NCBI RefSeq assembly: GCF_029067145.1
Contig: NZ_JAIEFA010000050.1
Span: 1-12,166, forward strand
Direction of reading: 5' to 3'
From: Helicobacter sp.
Lineage (GTDB): Bacteria > Campylobacterota > Campylobacteria > Campylobacterales > Helicobacteraceae
Length of the DNA stretch: 12,166 nt
Of the stretch, positions 1 through 7,384 are shown piece after piece. A program made the translations under genes and the position numbers. The notes under the pieces are model-generated. The model saw only the letters and a list, made by a program, of their open reading frames with translations, was not told the origin of the DNA and did no database searches. Each line of letters begins with the position of its first letter. Within the stretch, counting starts at the first letter, position 1.

Positions 1-207
<207 letters not shown>

Positions 208-815
208 TTGACATCAGGGGGAGTAAATATATTATAAAAGCCGATAAAGAATGGGATAAGAGAACTGAAAAGAGAATCTTACGCTGGATTCTTGGTGGCT
301 TTTATTCTCGGCTTTTTTATCGTTTGGAAAATGCCCAAAAACTCGGCTGTGATTTGACAAATGAGATTTGTTTTGTTGCAGAAAGAATCCGCAAGTTTTG
401 GTGGGCAAGAGAAGTATTGGAATCTTATATGATTTACAAATACATAGAAGGGACGCCTCTAAGTAGCTTTTCTAACCTTACTCCTTACCTCAAAGCAATG
501 CAAAGCCTCATTGCTAAACTTCATTCTTATGGTTTGGCTTCGAATGATATTCGGAGTGAAAATTTTATCCTTAATTCTAGCGGGCAACTCAAAATCATAG
601 ACTTGTCTGATGTCGGATTTTTGCCTATTTGTCAAGCAAATGATTGGTTGGCTCTTAAACGATTCTATGGCATTGAGGCGACAAATAAAACATTCTTTTA
701 TTATTTGATAATGTGGAGAAATCTTTTTCGTGGTATTTTGCGAAAATTGCGGGGTAAAAACAACTAAGAGATTCCGCTACATTGCTTTATCGTAAAAAAT
801 TTATTCTCTATTTAG

Positions 816-821
816 TATAAT
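816..821 (+). promoter_or_regulatory. -10 box (TATAAT) for the membrane-protein gene at 853
   Basis: A perfect TATAAT lies in the AT-rich 85-base gap after the kinase gene, in the context tttagTATAATagatt. Transcription would start near 828 and leave a leader of about 25 bases to the ATG at 853. No clear -35 is seen, which is usual for sigma70 promoters in this group. It suggests the membrane-protein gene is transcribed independently of the LPS gene. Confidence 0.5.
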
Positions 822-852
822 AGATTACAAACTATTTCAAAAATAAGCGAAA

Positions 853-1422
853 ATGAAATTGCGAAAATTCTTGTATTTATACCTTGCCTTGTGGCTTGCT
901 TTTCCCTGTATAGTAATTATTATATGGATAAAAGGCTACAATCTGTTGATTGGAACTTACGGGACAATATTTCTCATACAAGGCATATTAAACTGCATTG
1001 CGGCGGTTTGTGGAGTAACGCTTGCGTTTTTGCATTATCAAGAAACCAAAAGAGCACTGAAAAATAAAGTTATATTCGCGGTGATTGCCGCTGGTGTTGC
1101 CTTTTTATTGTTATGTGGGAGTTTCCTTTGTATCTTTCTTGATAGCACAGAGGAATACCATAGCTTCACTTCGCCAGATGGAATACATACCATTGTTGTT
1201 ATGGAAAGAGCTTTCTTGATTTCTGGGCGAGTTGTTTTATATGAGTGGGTCAATCCATTTTTGATTTATCCAAAAGAACGCATTATCACCGATGATGGAT
1301 ACAGACCTATCTGTGCAGGGAAATATTCTCTTGTTTGGCAAGGGAATCTAGTAACACTATCTGTTGCCGATGGAGCCGGAGGGAACGAGACAATCTCGGT
1401 TGCATTGGATAAACGCCGATAA
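853..1422 (+). CDS. Hypothetical three-helix membrane protein with extracytoplasmic SPDG domain
   Basis: 189 residues from an ATG at 853; the Shine-Dalgarno is weak (aataagcga). Three hydrophobic helices are visible at about residues 7-27, 33-60 and 74-96. A soluble tail of about 90 residues follows, most likely outside the cytoplasm. The tail begins HSFTSPDGIHTIVVMERAF and continues through TDDGYRPICAGKYSLVWQGN, a beta-rich pattern. I recall similar short tails (SPDG..TIVV, then W-x-x-N/D-x-V) in small uncharacterised membrane proteins, including DUF5412-like proteins of Firmicutes, but this is a loose resemblance. No enzymatic motif is visible. It has its own promoter, and a second small membrane-protein gene follows 44 bases downstream, so the two may form a pair. 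Function unknown; acquisition by transfer is possible but not shown. Confidence 0.72.
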   Translation: MKLRKFLYLYLALWLAFPCIVIIIWIKGYNLLIGTYGTIFLIQGILNCIAAVCGVTLAFLHYQETKRALKNKVIFAVIAAGVAFLLLCGSFLCIFLDSTEEYHSFTSPDGIHTIVVMERAFLISGRVVLYEWVNPFLIYPKERIITDDGYRPICAGKYSLVWQGNLVTLSVADGAGGNETISVALDKRR

Positions 1423-1450
1423 ATCTAATAATATCCATCTAAATAAGAAT

Positions 1451-1469
1451 AAAGGAGGTAAGAATCGTG
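1451..1469 (+). promoter_or_regulatory. Strong ribosome binding site with GTG start
   Basis: AAAGGAGG at 1451-1458 is a near-perfect Shine-Dalgarno, 8 bases before a GTG at 1467-1469. It is the strongest RBS in this part of the window. It supports a genuine start at 1467 even though that frame closes after 17 codons (stop at 1518-1520) and the long open frame is offset by one base. Confidence 0.6.
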
Positions 1470-1672
1470 GGGTTAGCTTATTTTTTTCTATTCCTTACGA
1501 TATTGGGGCGGCTGGGATAGCAGTTGTTTTATTGAAAGTAGCGTGGAGAATTTGGGAAAAAGCGCGATTTAAATTTTTGGCAATTATCCCTTTGCTTTTG
1601 GGTGGTTACTGCGCTTTTGTAGTATTTTATTTGCTTGCAATGATTTGGAGAGAGGGATTTTATTCATTCTAA
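1467..1672 (+). pseudogene. Small two-helix membrane protein, start and body one base out of frame
   Basis: The GTG at 1467 with its strong RBS opens a frame (MGLAYFFLFLTILGRLG) that stops at 1518. The body lies in the neighbouring frame and ends at 1672 (…AVVLLKVAWRIWEKARFKF, then a second hydrophobic helix, LAIIPLLLGGYCAFVVFYLL, and the tail WREGFYSF). One added base in either the T7 run (1481-1487) or the G4 run (1505-1508) joins the two into a 68-residue protein. The G-run repair gives the better first helix (LTILGAAGIAVVLLKVAW). The body frame is open back to an ATG at 1364, but those residues (MPMEPEGTRQSR…) overlap the upstream gene and look non-coding. Broken gene, phase-off allele or sequencing error are all possible. 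I do not recognise the family. Confidence 0.5.
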
Positions 1673-1946
1673 GGAGCTAATTGAATCGACGAGTTAAAAG
1701 TTGTGGGAGAAGAAAGCCTTAAGATTCTACTACGAGATTCTTAATGATGGATTTGCGGTTCAAATGCGTGAGAGCCCTCACCCAGCTCGCACAACTGCTT
1801 TGCAAGTCGTGCGCTAAAAAATTAATTTCCCGCAAGAACAAAAAGCCAACCACCGCGCCATTGCGAAAGCAAAGCCTGAAGCAATCCATAATATAGAATC
1901 TCGCAAGAACGCAAGGGCAGAAGCCCGCTTGCAATTTTTGTATTGG
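1673..1946. other. Gene-free, hairpin-rich intergenic stretch
   Basis: I see no credible gene in these 274 bases. Open frames on both strands are short, of odd composition and without RBS. The stretch does hold several inverted repeats: GTGAG/CTCAC around 1769-1782; an 8-bp stem with a 10-base loop built from CGCACAAC and GTCGTGCG (about 1787-1815); and the terminator-like hairpin at 1911-1939. On the minus strand the stretch around 1860-1890 reads GGATTGCTTCAGGC and then ends CGCAATGG, the style of interspersed intergenic repeat seen in many bacterial genomes. It may be a decayed repeat or a gene remnant. Confidence 0.5.
1911..1939 (+). terminator. Rho-independent terminator candidate
   Basis: On the plus strand GCAAGGGC (1911-1918), loop AGAA, then GCC, a two-base CG bulge and CTTGC (to 1932) fold into an 8-bp GC-rich stem. 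AATTTTT follows at 1933-1939. It ends just before the minus-strand NADH dehydrogenase stop at 1947, so it could close plus-strand transcripts from the 853-1672 genes. On the minus strand the hairpin lacks a T run. Confidence 0.5.
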
Positions 1947-3161
1947 CTAGTTGCTTGTGCGGTAGCGGAATTGTCCTTTTTTGAGTACCATATCCATTCC
2001 GCCTATGCTATAAAGCCATTTGTTTTCAATCGTGTTTTTCATAAATGCTGCCATTTCACCTTTGACATTTTTGTGATAAACAATTCCTACGCCATCAGTA
2101 TGTCCGATAGAACAAACCGTTCCACGATGATTGAATTTAAAAGAAAGCGCAAAAGGCTTGTTTTCTAGTCTCGCGCAGAGGAGTTCTGCGAGATAATCTC
2201 CCATTTGTGCAGAAAGTTGTGCAGTAGGTGCGTGGATAGCGTCTTTATCAGTGGCGATAGCGCAATCTCCTACGACATAAATATTTGGAAACTCCTCGCA
2301 TTGTAATTGAGGATTGACTTTAATGCGTCCTTTTTTGTTTGGAATCTCGGATTTTTCTACGATGTCGCTTCCTTTGACGCCCGCACTCCAAATAATCGTA
2401 TTGCCATAGACTTCTTGCTTTTGCCCCTCTTTTTCTACGATGACTTTACCCTCTTTGATTTCTTTAATTGTTGCGCTAGAGAGCAGTTCTACCCCAAGTG
2501 CTTTGAGTTTGGATTCTGCGGTTTGGACGAGATTTTCATTAAAAACAGGCAAGATATGAGGCGAACGCCCGATACAGGTAACTTTCGGAATCTTTCTATC
2601 AATGCCACAGATGAGGCAAAGCTCCTCTAGTTGCGTAGCGAGTTCTGCGGCAAATTCAATCCCTGTAAAGCCTGTGCCACATACAATAACTTGCAAATCT
2701 TTTGGGTTTTTGGTATGCACAAACTCTTTGAATTTGTTTTCAATGTTTTTTGTTAATTTTAATGCGGCGTTGAGTGAGGAGAGTTTGTAGGCATACTTAT
2801 CTACTCCAGCGATTCCAAAATTATCGGGCTTGAAGCCAAGTCCGATGACTAAAATATCATAAGGATATTCTCCGCCATTGCCGATGACTTTATTTTCTTT
2901 TGGGCAAAGATTAGTGATTTTGTCTTTGATAAATTCCACTTTTTGTGGGTCTAAAATCTTGCGATAATAAATTCTTGCTTTTCGCGCACTTAATGTTCCA
3001 ATTGCTACTTTATGTAACAAAGTTGTTTGGTAGTGATAGTCGTGTTTGCTAATCAAAGTGATTTTTGCACTCCCTTGATATTTTCTTTGAAGCCCTAAAG
3101 CGACTTTTAAACCACCATAACCCCCGCCAATAATTAAAATCCTTTTCGTTTCTTGTCCCAT
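1947..3161 (-). CDS. ndh: Type II NADH:quinone oxidoreductase (NDH-2)-like flavoprotein
   Basis: 404 residues. This is an FAD-dependent pyridine-nucleotide oxidoreductase that in this family passes electrons from NAD(P)H to quinone at the inner face of the cytoplasmic membrane without pumping protons. It has an N-terminal FAD dinucleotide fold, IIGGGYGG (10-17), and a second nucleotide fold for NAD(P)H, CGTGFTGIEFAAEL (161-174). The FAD site VVGDCA (296-301) is followed by APTAQLSAQMG (311-321), and the C-terminal RGTVCSIG (346-353) and NKWLYSIGG are typical of NDH-2. It lacks the CxxxxC redox disulphide of disulphide reductases. The start is set by GGGAG seven bases before the ATG. The C-terminus is short after the last domain, with no clear hydrophobic anchor helix. 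A sulfide:quinone-reductase-like role is less likely because the expected cysteines are absent. Confidence 0.88.
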   Translation of the reverse strand: MGQETKRILIIGGGYGGLKVALGLQRKYQGSAKITLISKHDYHYQTTLLHKVAIGTLSARKARIYYRKILDPQKVEFIKDKITNLCPKENKVIGNGGEYPYDILVIGLGFKPDNFGIAGVDKYAYKLSSLNAALKLTKNIENKFKEFVHTKNPKDLQVIVCGTGFTGIEFAAELATQLEELCLICGIDRKIPKVTCIGRSPHILPVFNENLVQTAESKLKALGVELLSSATIKEIKEGKVIVEKEGQKQEVYGNTIIWSAGVKGSDIVEKSEIPNKKGRIKVNPQLQCEEFPNIYVVGDCAIATDKDAIHAPTAQLSAQMGDYLAELLCARLENKPFALSFKFNHRGTVCSIGHTDGVGIVYHKNVKGEMAAFMKNTIENKWLYSIGGMDMVLKKGQFRYRTSN

Positions 3162-3334
3162 TTTGCGCTCCCTTATATAGACTTAAAAGGTTTATCTTAA
3201 AATATTAATGTTAATAGAATCCTAAAAGGTTAAAAATTATTTGATTTTTTAAGAAAAATATGAAGTTTTTGAGTCTTTATCGGTTTGACTGAATAATATT
3301 GAAAACAAAAGATAGAAATAGTCAAACTTTTAGC

Positions 3335-3340
3335 TATAAT
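3335..3340 (+). promoter_or_regulatory. -10 box (TATAAT) for the Na+/phosphate transporter gene
   Basis: TATAAT at 3335-3340 in the context tagcTATAATtaacc, about 37 bases before the TTG start at 3377. Transcription would begin near 3347. It lies in the 215-base divergent region (3162-3376) shared with the minus-strand NADH dehydrogenase. No equally clear -10 could be picked for the minus direction. Confidence 0.55.
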
Positions 3341-3376
3341 TAACCGCTTAATTTTATTGTAAAAAGGAAGAAAGAG

Positions 3377-5161
3377 TTGCAGAATTTCAAACGATATTCT
3401 TTAGTTGTTGTTATTATCTTAATGCTGTATTTTTTGGTTGTATTTCCAGAAATCGCACAAATTCTTGCCGGAGTTGCAATTTTGCTGATTGGTATGATGA
3501 ACCTAAGCACAGGATTCAAGTCTTTTAGTGGAGGGCTCTTAGAAAAGATTTTGACCAAATCCACAGACACGCGCTTAAAAAGTATCGTATTTGGTGTGGT
3601 TACGACGATGCTTATGCAATCCTCCACCCTTGTTTCTGTGATTTCTATCTCTTTCCTCTCTGCAAGCTTGATTACGCTTGCGCAAGGAATCGGGATTATT
3701 TTTGGGGCAAATTTAGGTAATAGTGCGGGTTCTTGGCTGATTGTTGGATTAACAAGTATTAATATTTCTATTTTAGCGATTCCACTTATTGTGTGTGGAA
3801 CGGTGCTAAACTTCCAAAAAGACAAAGTTTTTAAAGGAATCGGGCTCATCTTTGTAGGGCTTGGATTTTTCTTTTTAGGAGTAGATTATATTAAAGGCGG
3901 TTTTGAATCCTATAAGGAGATTATGGACCTTTCGCGTTTCAACTTTGATGGATTTAAAGGTGTCGTGATTTTTGTTGGGCTTGGTGCTTTGATGACAGGA
4001 ATTGTGCAGAGTAGCCACGCAACTTTGGCGATTATTATTTCTGCATTAGTGAGTGGGCAGATTGGATTTGAAAACGCGCTAGCTGCTACTCTTGGGACAA
4101 GTGTTGGAGGTGTTGTAACAGCAGTGGTTGCAAGTTTGAGTGCAAATATCGAAGGAAAAAAGCTTGCGATTGCGAATTGTATTTTTAACTTCACGATTGC
4201 GATTATTGTCGTTGCGTTTTTCCCTTATTTTGTAAATTTGGTAAATATTGTAGCAGGTTTCTTGGGGCTTTCAGAGGACAATATCGCCCTTAAAACTGCA
4301 CTTTTTCATACATTGTTTAACCTTGTGGGCGTGATTTTTATTTCTTTGTTTATCCGACAAATTGTGTATTTCTTGGATAAAACGATTAAAGCCCCACGCG
4401 ATAGAGAAATGGACGCTCCTTTGTATTTGGACGAAAACCTCATAGAATACCCTGATACCGCCATTGACGCCTTGCAAAAAGAATCTATGCACCTATACAA
4501 TAATGCTTATGCAATGATTGCGCACACGATTGGCTTCAACCGCAGCGATATTCGTGGCAAAGAAAGTTTTGATACGATTGTGAAAACAAAAAAATGGTTT
4601 AGCGGAAATGTGGATTTGGATTACCTCTATAAAAGAAAAATCAAAGTTTTGTTTGATGCGATTATGGAGTTTTCTACTAAAGCGCAAAGATATGTAGAAG
4701 ATGAAGACAAAAACCGACGCATTTATTCCTTTAAGCTCGCGACACGCAATATTGCAGAAGCCACTAAAAACTTAAAGCTTATTCAAGCAAATATGAAAGT
4801 TTATTCTGTTTCGGCTAATCCTTATCTTGCGGGACAATACAACGCAATGCGTAAGGATTTGGGAGAACTTTTGCGTAGTATTGAGGAATTGAAGTTAATG
4901 AAAGATGAGAGTGCTTATGTGATTTTGAAGCAAATTAGGGCGGCAAAAGATATGCCAAAAGAATTTGACCAAAATATTATGAAAGATGTAGAGAATCTCA
5001 TCGCAGAAGAGAAAATCAGCGCAACGAATGCGACTTCAATCCTTAATGATAGTTCCTTTGTCGCAGATATTGCAACAGGTTTAATGGAAGCAGTGGAAGT
5101 CATCTTTACCAAAGAAGAATGGTTAGAAACTGCTGAAGAGTCAGAAGCAGAACAAAACTAG
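3377..5161 (+). CDS. Na+/phosphate cotransporter family protein with PhoU-like C-terminal domain
   Basis: 594 residues. It belongs to the NptA/YjbB type of sodium-dependent phosphate transporter in the inner membrane. The membrane half (about residues 8-335, roughly eight to nine helices) carries the two inverted repeat signatures of the family: QSSTLVSVIS (81-90) with GANLGNS (110-116), and QSSHATLAIIIS (211-222) with GTSVGGVVT (240-248). The remaining 250 or so residues are charged and helical (EFSTKAQRYVEDEDKNRR and similar), as expected for the fused PhoU-like domain. The start is a TTG at 3377, six bases after AAGGAAG; there is no upstream ATG that fits. The gene is single, with its own promoter and a strong terminator hairpin starting within its last codons. 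Transport direction (uptake or efflux) cannot be read from the sequence. Confidence 0.92.
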   Translation: MQNFKRYSLVVVIILMLYFLVVFPEIAQILAGVAILLIGMMNLSTGFKSFSGGLLEKILTKSTDTRLKSIVFGVVTTMLMQSSTLVSVISISFLSASLITLAQGIGIIFGANLGNSAGSWLIVGLTSINISILAIPLIVCGTVLNFQKDKVFKGIGLIFVGLGFFFLGVDYIKGGFESYKEIMDLSRFNFDGFKGVVIFVGLGALMTGIVQSSHATLAIIISALVSGQIGFENALAATLGTSVGGVVTAVVASLSANIEGKKLAIANCIFNFTIAIIVVAFFPYFVNLVNIVAGFLGLSEDNIALKTALFHTLFNLVGVIFISLFIRQIVYFLDKTIKAPRDREMDAPLYLDENLIEYPDTAIDALQKESMHLYNNAYAMIAHTIGFNRSDIRGKESFDTIVKTKKWFSGNVDLDYLYKRKIKVLFDAIMEFSTKAQRYVEDEDKNRRIYSFKLATRNIAEATKNLKLIQANMKVYSVSANPYLAGQYNAMRKDLGELLRSIEELKLMKDESAYVILKQIRAAKDMPKEFDQNIMKDVENLIAEEKISATNATSILNDSSFVADIATGLMEAVEVIFTKEEWLETAEESEAEQN

Positions 5162-5187
5162 GGAATCTCGCCTATTCTCTAGTTTTT
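5154..5187. terminator. Bidirectional rho-independent terminator
   Basis: A 13-bp stem pairs 5154-5166 (AAAACTAGGGAAT) with 5174-5186 (ATTCTCTAGTTTT) around a 7-base loop, with a single mismatched position that is a G·U in RNA read on the plus strand. T runs flank the stem on both strands. It starts inside the last codons of the transporter gene and holds the TerC stop codon in its loop, so it can end transcription of both convergent genes. Confidence 0.75.
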
Positions 5188-6173
5188 GGCAATAAAATAC
5201 TTAGGGTAATTCCTGCCAACAAAATAAATGCAATGGCATATAAACTCACAAGGGGAGGAATCTCAAACCCTATGCCAAACATATGATATAAGGCGTTACA
5301 TAGGATTTTACCTGCAATGAAAAAGAGCAGGACAATCACGGCTTTTTCTAAATAGATTAAGTGTTGCTTCAATGCTTCAAGCACAAAATACAATGCCCTC
5401 AAGCCAAGTATAGCAAAAATCATTGCAGAATAAATAATCAATGGCTCTTGTGAGACTGCAATTACGGCTGGAACACTATCAAAGGCAAACATTATATCGC
5501 TGAATTCTATGACACACAAGCACAAGAAAAGAGGCGTTGCGATGATGAATCCTTTGTCTGAAAACTTGATATTTGGATTCTCTTGCAGCTTAAGCGCAAG
5601 TGTTTTTCTGCTAATAAAAAATGAATGTCCAACAATTTTTGGAAAAACTGAACAATATTTATACACAAGTTTATAGGCTAAATGGCTAGAGTAATCCTCT
5701 ATTTCTTCATTATTATCACCCTTTCTAAGCATTACAAATGCAGTCCAAAGGATAATTACACCAAAGACAAGCTGCACCCACGAAGCGAGTAAAAACAAGC
5801 TACTTCCGATTGCAACAAAGATGAGGCGAAAGATGATTGCACCAATGATTCCAAAATACAATACTCTGTGTCTATATTCTTGGGGAATCTTGAACCAAGA
5901 AAAGATAGCCATAATGACAAAAAGATTATCCACAGACAAGGATTTTTCTAAGATATAGCCTGCGAAAAATAAAGAAGCCATTTCTTCGCCGTGTTCATAA
6001 TACACAAATAAACCAAAGAGAATAGAGATAAAAATCCAAAAAATAGACCAAATACCAGCAGATTTCAAACTCATAGTTTTGTCTTTGTGTCCTAGAAAAT
6101 CAATGCAAAGTGAAATGATGACGAAGATTGTAAAGACAGCAATCGTATGTATGGGGAATCCTAAATGACTCAT
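5172..6173 (-). CDS. TerC/Alx family integral membrane protein, probable manganese exporter
   Basis: 333 residues with about eight or nine hydrophobic helices. Members of the TerC/Alx family are inner-membrane proteins; several, including E. coli Alx and Bacillus homologues, are tied to Mn2+ export and metal loading of exported proteins. Both family signatures with their acidic membrane residues are present: GYILEKSLSVDNLFV (72-86, with E76 and D82) and VIEFSDIMFAFDSVPA (221-236, with E223, D226 and D232). A charged cytoplasmic loop follows residue 150 (RKGDNNEEIED). The length fits the Alx-type subgroup. The start is supported by TTAGGAG six bases upstream. Despite the family name there is no tellurite-resistance context. 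The gene is divergent from the exported-protein/two-component operon across 159 bases. Confidence 0.92.
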   Translation of the reverse strand: MSHLGFPIHTIAVFTIFVIISLCIDFLGHKDKTMSLKSAGIWSIFWIFISILFGLFVYYEHGEEMASLFFAGYILEKSLSVDNLFVIMAIFSWFKIPQEYRHRVLYFGIIGAIIFRLIFVAIGSSLFLLASWVQLVFGVIILWTAFVMLRKGDNNEEIEDYSSHLAYKLVYKYCSVFPKIVGHSFFISRKTLALKLQENPNIKFSDKGFIIATPLFLCLCVIEFSDIMFAFDSVPAVIAVSQEPLIIYSAMIFAILGLRALYFVLEALKQHLIYLEKAVIVLLFFIAGKILCNALYHMFGIGFEIPPLVSLYAIAFILLAGITLSILLPKTRE

Positions 6174-6196
6174 TGAATCTCCTAAGAGAAATTTTT

Positions 6197-6216
6197 ATCA
6201 TAAAACTGCTATGATA
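6197..6216 (-). promoter_or_regulatory. Possible -10 boxes for the TerC gene
   Basis: Two candidates on the minus strand, TATGAT (6197-6202) and TATCAT (6211-6216), would give leaders of about 17 or 30 bases. Neither has a clear -35. Such short leaders leave no room for the manganese-sensing yybP-ykoY riboswitch found before some alx genes. Confidence 0.3.
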
Positions 6217-6271
6217 TTTTAAGTTACAAAAATAAATATTTGGTAAATGTGTTTGCAAGGACAATCTAGTT

Positions 6272-6305
6272 TTTAAGTGTAGCTTTATTATGACGCTTTT
6301 ATAAT
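6272..6305 (+). promoter_or_regulatory. Campylobacterota-type sigma70 promoter for the two-component operon
   Basis: TTTAAGTGT at 6272-6280 matches the TTTAAGTNTT element described for Campylobacter sigma70 promoters. A T-rich stretch follows and then TATAAT at 6300-6305. Transcription would start near 6312, about 20 bases before the ATG at 6333, with an AGGA RBS at 6324-6327. This is the best promoter match in the window. A second TTTTAAGT copy lies at 6217-6224. Confidence 0.62.
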
Positions 6306-6332
6306 TTTATACTTTAACTTTTTAGGATATTT

Positions 6333-6686
6333 ATGCGGATTTTGTTTTGTTATTTGATTTTTTGTGCTCAATTGTGGAGCAATGATGTTGGAAATACTTT
6401 AAAATCTTTAAGTTTAACTCCAAAAGCACAAGAAAGTTTAAAAAGTGCAATGGCGGAATTTTATGCCGAGAAACACGCCTATCAGAAAAATAATTCTCGC
6501 ATTCGGAATCGCTTACTGCTAGATTTAAAAAGTGGTGTGGAAGTGGATTTGAAGCAATACGAGGAATCTTTTAAAGAAGTGGGGGAGGAATACATTAAAG
6601 CAAGAATTGCTTTTTATATTTCTGTTGCAGAGATTTTGGATACAGAGACTATGGATAAGTTTTTGGAAAAGATTTGGGAGTGGTAA
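6333..6686 (+). CDS. Small exported helical protein, Spy/CpxP/ZraP-like
   Basis: 117 residues. A short Sec-type signal peptide (RILFCYLIFCAQLWS, about 1-16) precedes a wholly helical, charged mature region. The layout resembles periplasmic Spy/CpxP/ZraP and metal-resistance sensor proteins: LTPKAQESLKSAMAEF (28-43), a basic middle helix (RIRNRLLLDL), an acidic helix, and ILDTETMDKFLEKI (101-114), which mirrors the ILTPEQ-x-KF ending of that fold. Those proteins bind misfolded proteins or metals and damp a cognate histidine kinase. Here the stop codon is directly followed by the ATG of the response regulator, so the genes are co-transcribed and probably translationally coupled. The family call rests on pattern and context, not on a diagnostic motif. 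No lipobox and no His/Cys metal cluster are seen. Confidence 0.65.
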   Translation: MRILFCYLIFCAQLWSNDVGNTLKSLSLTPKAQESLKSAMAEFYAEKHAYQKNNSRIRNRLLLDLKSGVEVDLKQYEESFKEVGEEYIKARIAFYISVAEILDTETMDKFLEKIWEW

Positions 6687-7355
6687 ATGTATAGGATTTT
6701 AATCGTAGAAGATGATTTGGAAATGCAGAAACTCTTGGTGGATTATTTGCGTCAAAGTGGTATGGAAGTCGTGGCGACAGATAGTCCCAATACCGCGTTA
6801 GAATGGATAAAAAGTAAAGGCGGATTCCATCTTGCAGTGTTGGATATTATGCTACCTGAAATGGACGGCTTGGAGTTGTGTCAAAAAATGCGAAAAATTA
6901 GTGATATTCCTATTATTATGTCCTCTGCGCGAGCAGATATTAGCAGCAAGATTTTAGGGTTTGAGCGAGGAGCAGATGATTATTTGGCAAAATCTTATGA
7001 ACCCATTGAGCTTGTTGCGCGTATCAATGCACTATTGAAACGTTGTTCTCAAAACAAAAGCATAAAATATGGGGATTTAGAAATAGATGTGGATAGACAC
7101 AAGGTAAATGTTGCAGGTTACAATGTGGAGCTTACACCTGCGGAATTTGAGATTTTAAACTTACTAATTGCACATAGAGGCAAGCCTTATTCACGAGAGT
7201 CTTTAGCGCAAGCGATTTCTAGTATTGCTCCAGATTCCTCTTTACGAAGCATTGATACACATATTAGGAATCTGCGCGTAAAGCTAGGAGATAATGCAAA
7301 AACACCTAAATATATTCAATCCATTTGGGGAATTGGTTATAAATTTTGTGATTAA
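6687..7355 (+). CDS. OmpR/PhoB-family response regulator (ArsR-like)
   Basis: 222 residues. The receiver domain (1-118) has the acidic pair E8/D9 with D10, the phosphoacceptor D53 (VLDIMLPEMDG), the switch Ser at S80 (IIMSSARAD) and the conserved Lys K102. The residue after K102 is Ser (AKSYEP) where nearly all family members have Pro. The winged-helix DNA-binding domain (about 126-222) shows ELTPAEFEILNLL, YSRESL, the recognition helix SIDTHIRNLRVKLGD and the wing IWGIGYKF. The IPIIMSSARAD…GADDYL stretch is close to Helicobacter pylori ArsR (HP0166) as I remember it, but this need not be the orthologue. GGGAG lies six bases before the ATG, inside the preceding gene. It should be activated by the kinase encoded 29 bases downstream. 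Confidence 0.93.
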   Translation: MYRILIVEDDLEMQKLLVDYLRQSGMEVVATDSPNTALEWIKSKGGFHLAVLDIMLPEMDGLELCQKMRKISDIPIIMSSARADISSKILGFERGADDYLAKSYEPIELVARINALLKRCSQNKSIKYGDLEIDVDRHKVNVAGYNVELTPAEFEILNLLIAHRGKPYSRESLAQAISSIAPDSSLRSIDTHIRNLRVKLGDNAKTPKYIQSIWGIGYKFCD

Positions 7356-7384
7356 GTTCTAAATCAATGGAGTGAGAGGATTAA

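Noticed and set aside
1364..1466. ATG at 1364 as start of the small membrane protein
   Set aside because: It lies inside the preceding gene, has no RBS and encodes a non-hydrophobic stretch of odd composition; the RBS and GTG at 1451-1469 are much better signals.
1719..1934. Minus-strand open frame of 71 codons
   Set aside because: No RBS, odd Cys/Phe-rich composition, and it covers the hairpins and repeat-like segment; it reads as translated repeat DNA.
3162..3376. Small gene or RNA in the divergent region between the NADH dehydrogenase and the transporter
   Set aside because: Only AT-rich sequence, one clear plus-strand -10 and the two RBS are visible; no hairpin or open frame stands out.
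3340..3849. Long antisense open frame opposite the phosphate transporter
   Set aside because: The sense frame encodes a clear family match with all motifs; the antisense frame is a shadow without RBS or recognisable domain.
6174..6332. Possible manganese riboswitch (yybP-ykoY) before the TerC gene
   Set aside because: Likely promoters leave leaders of only about 17-30 bases and no structured element is visible.
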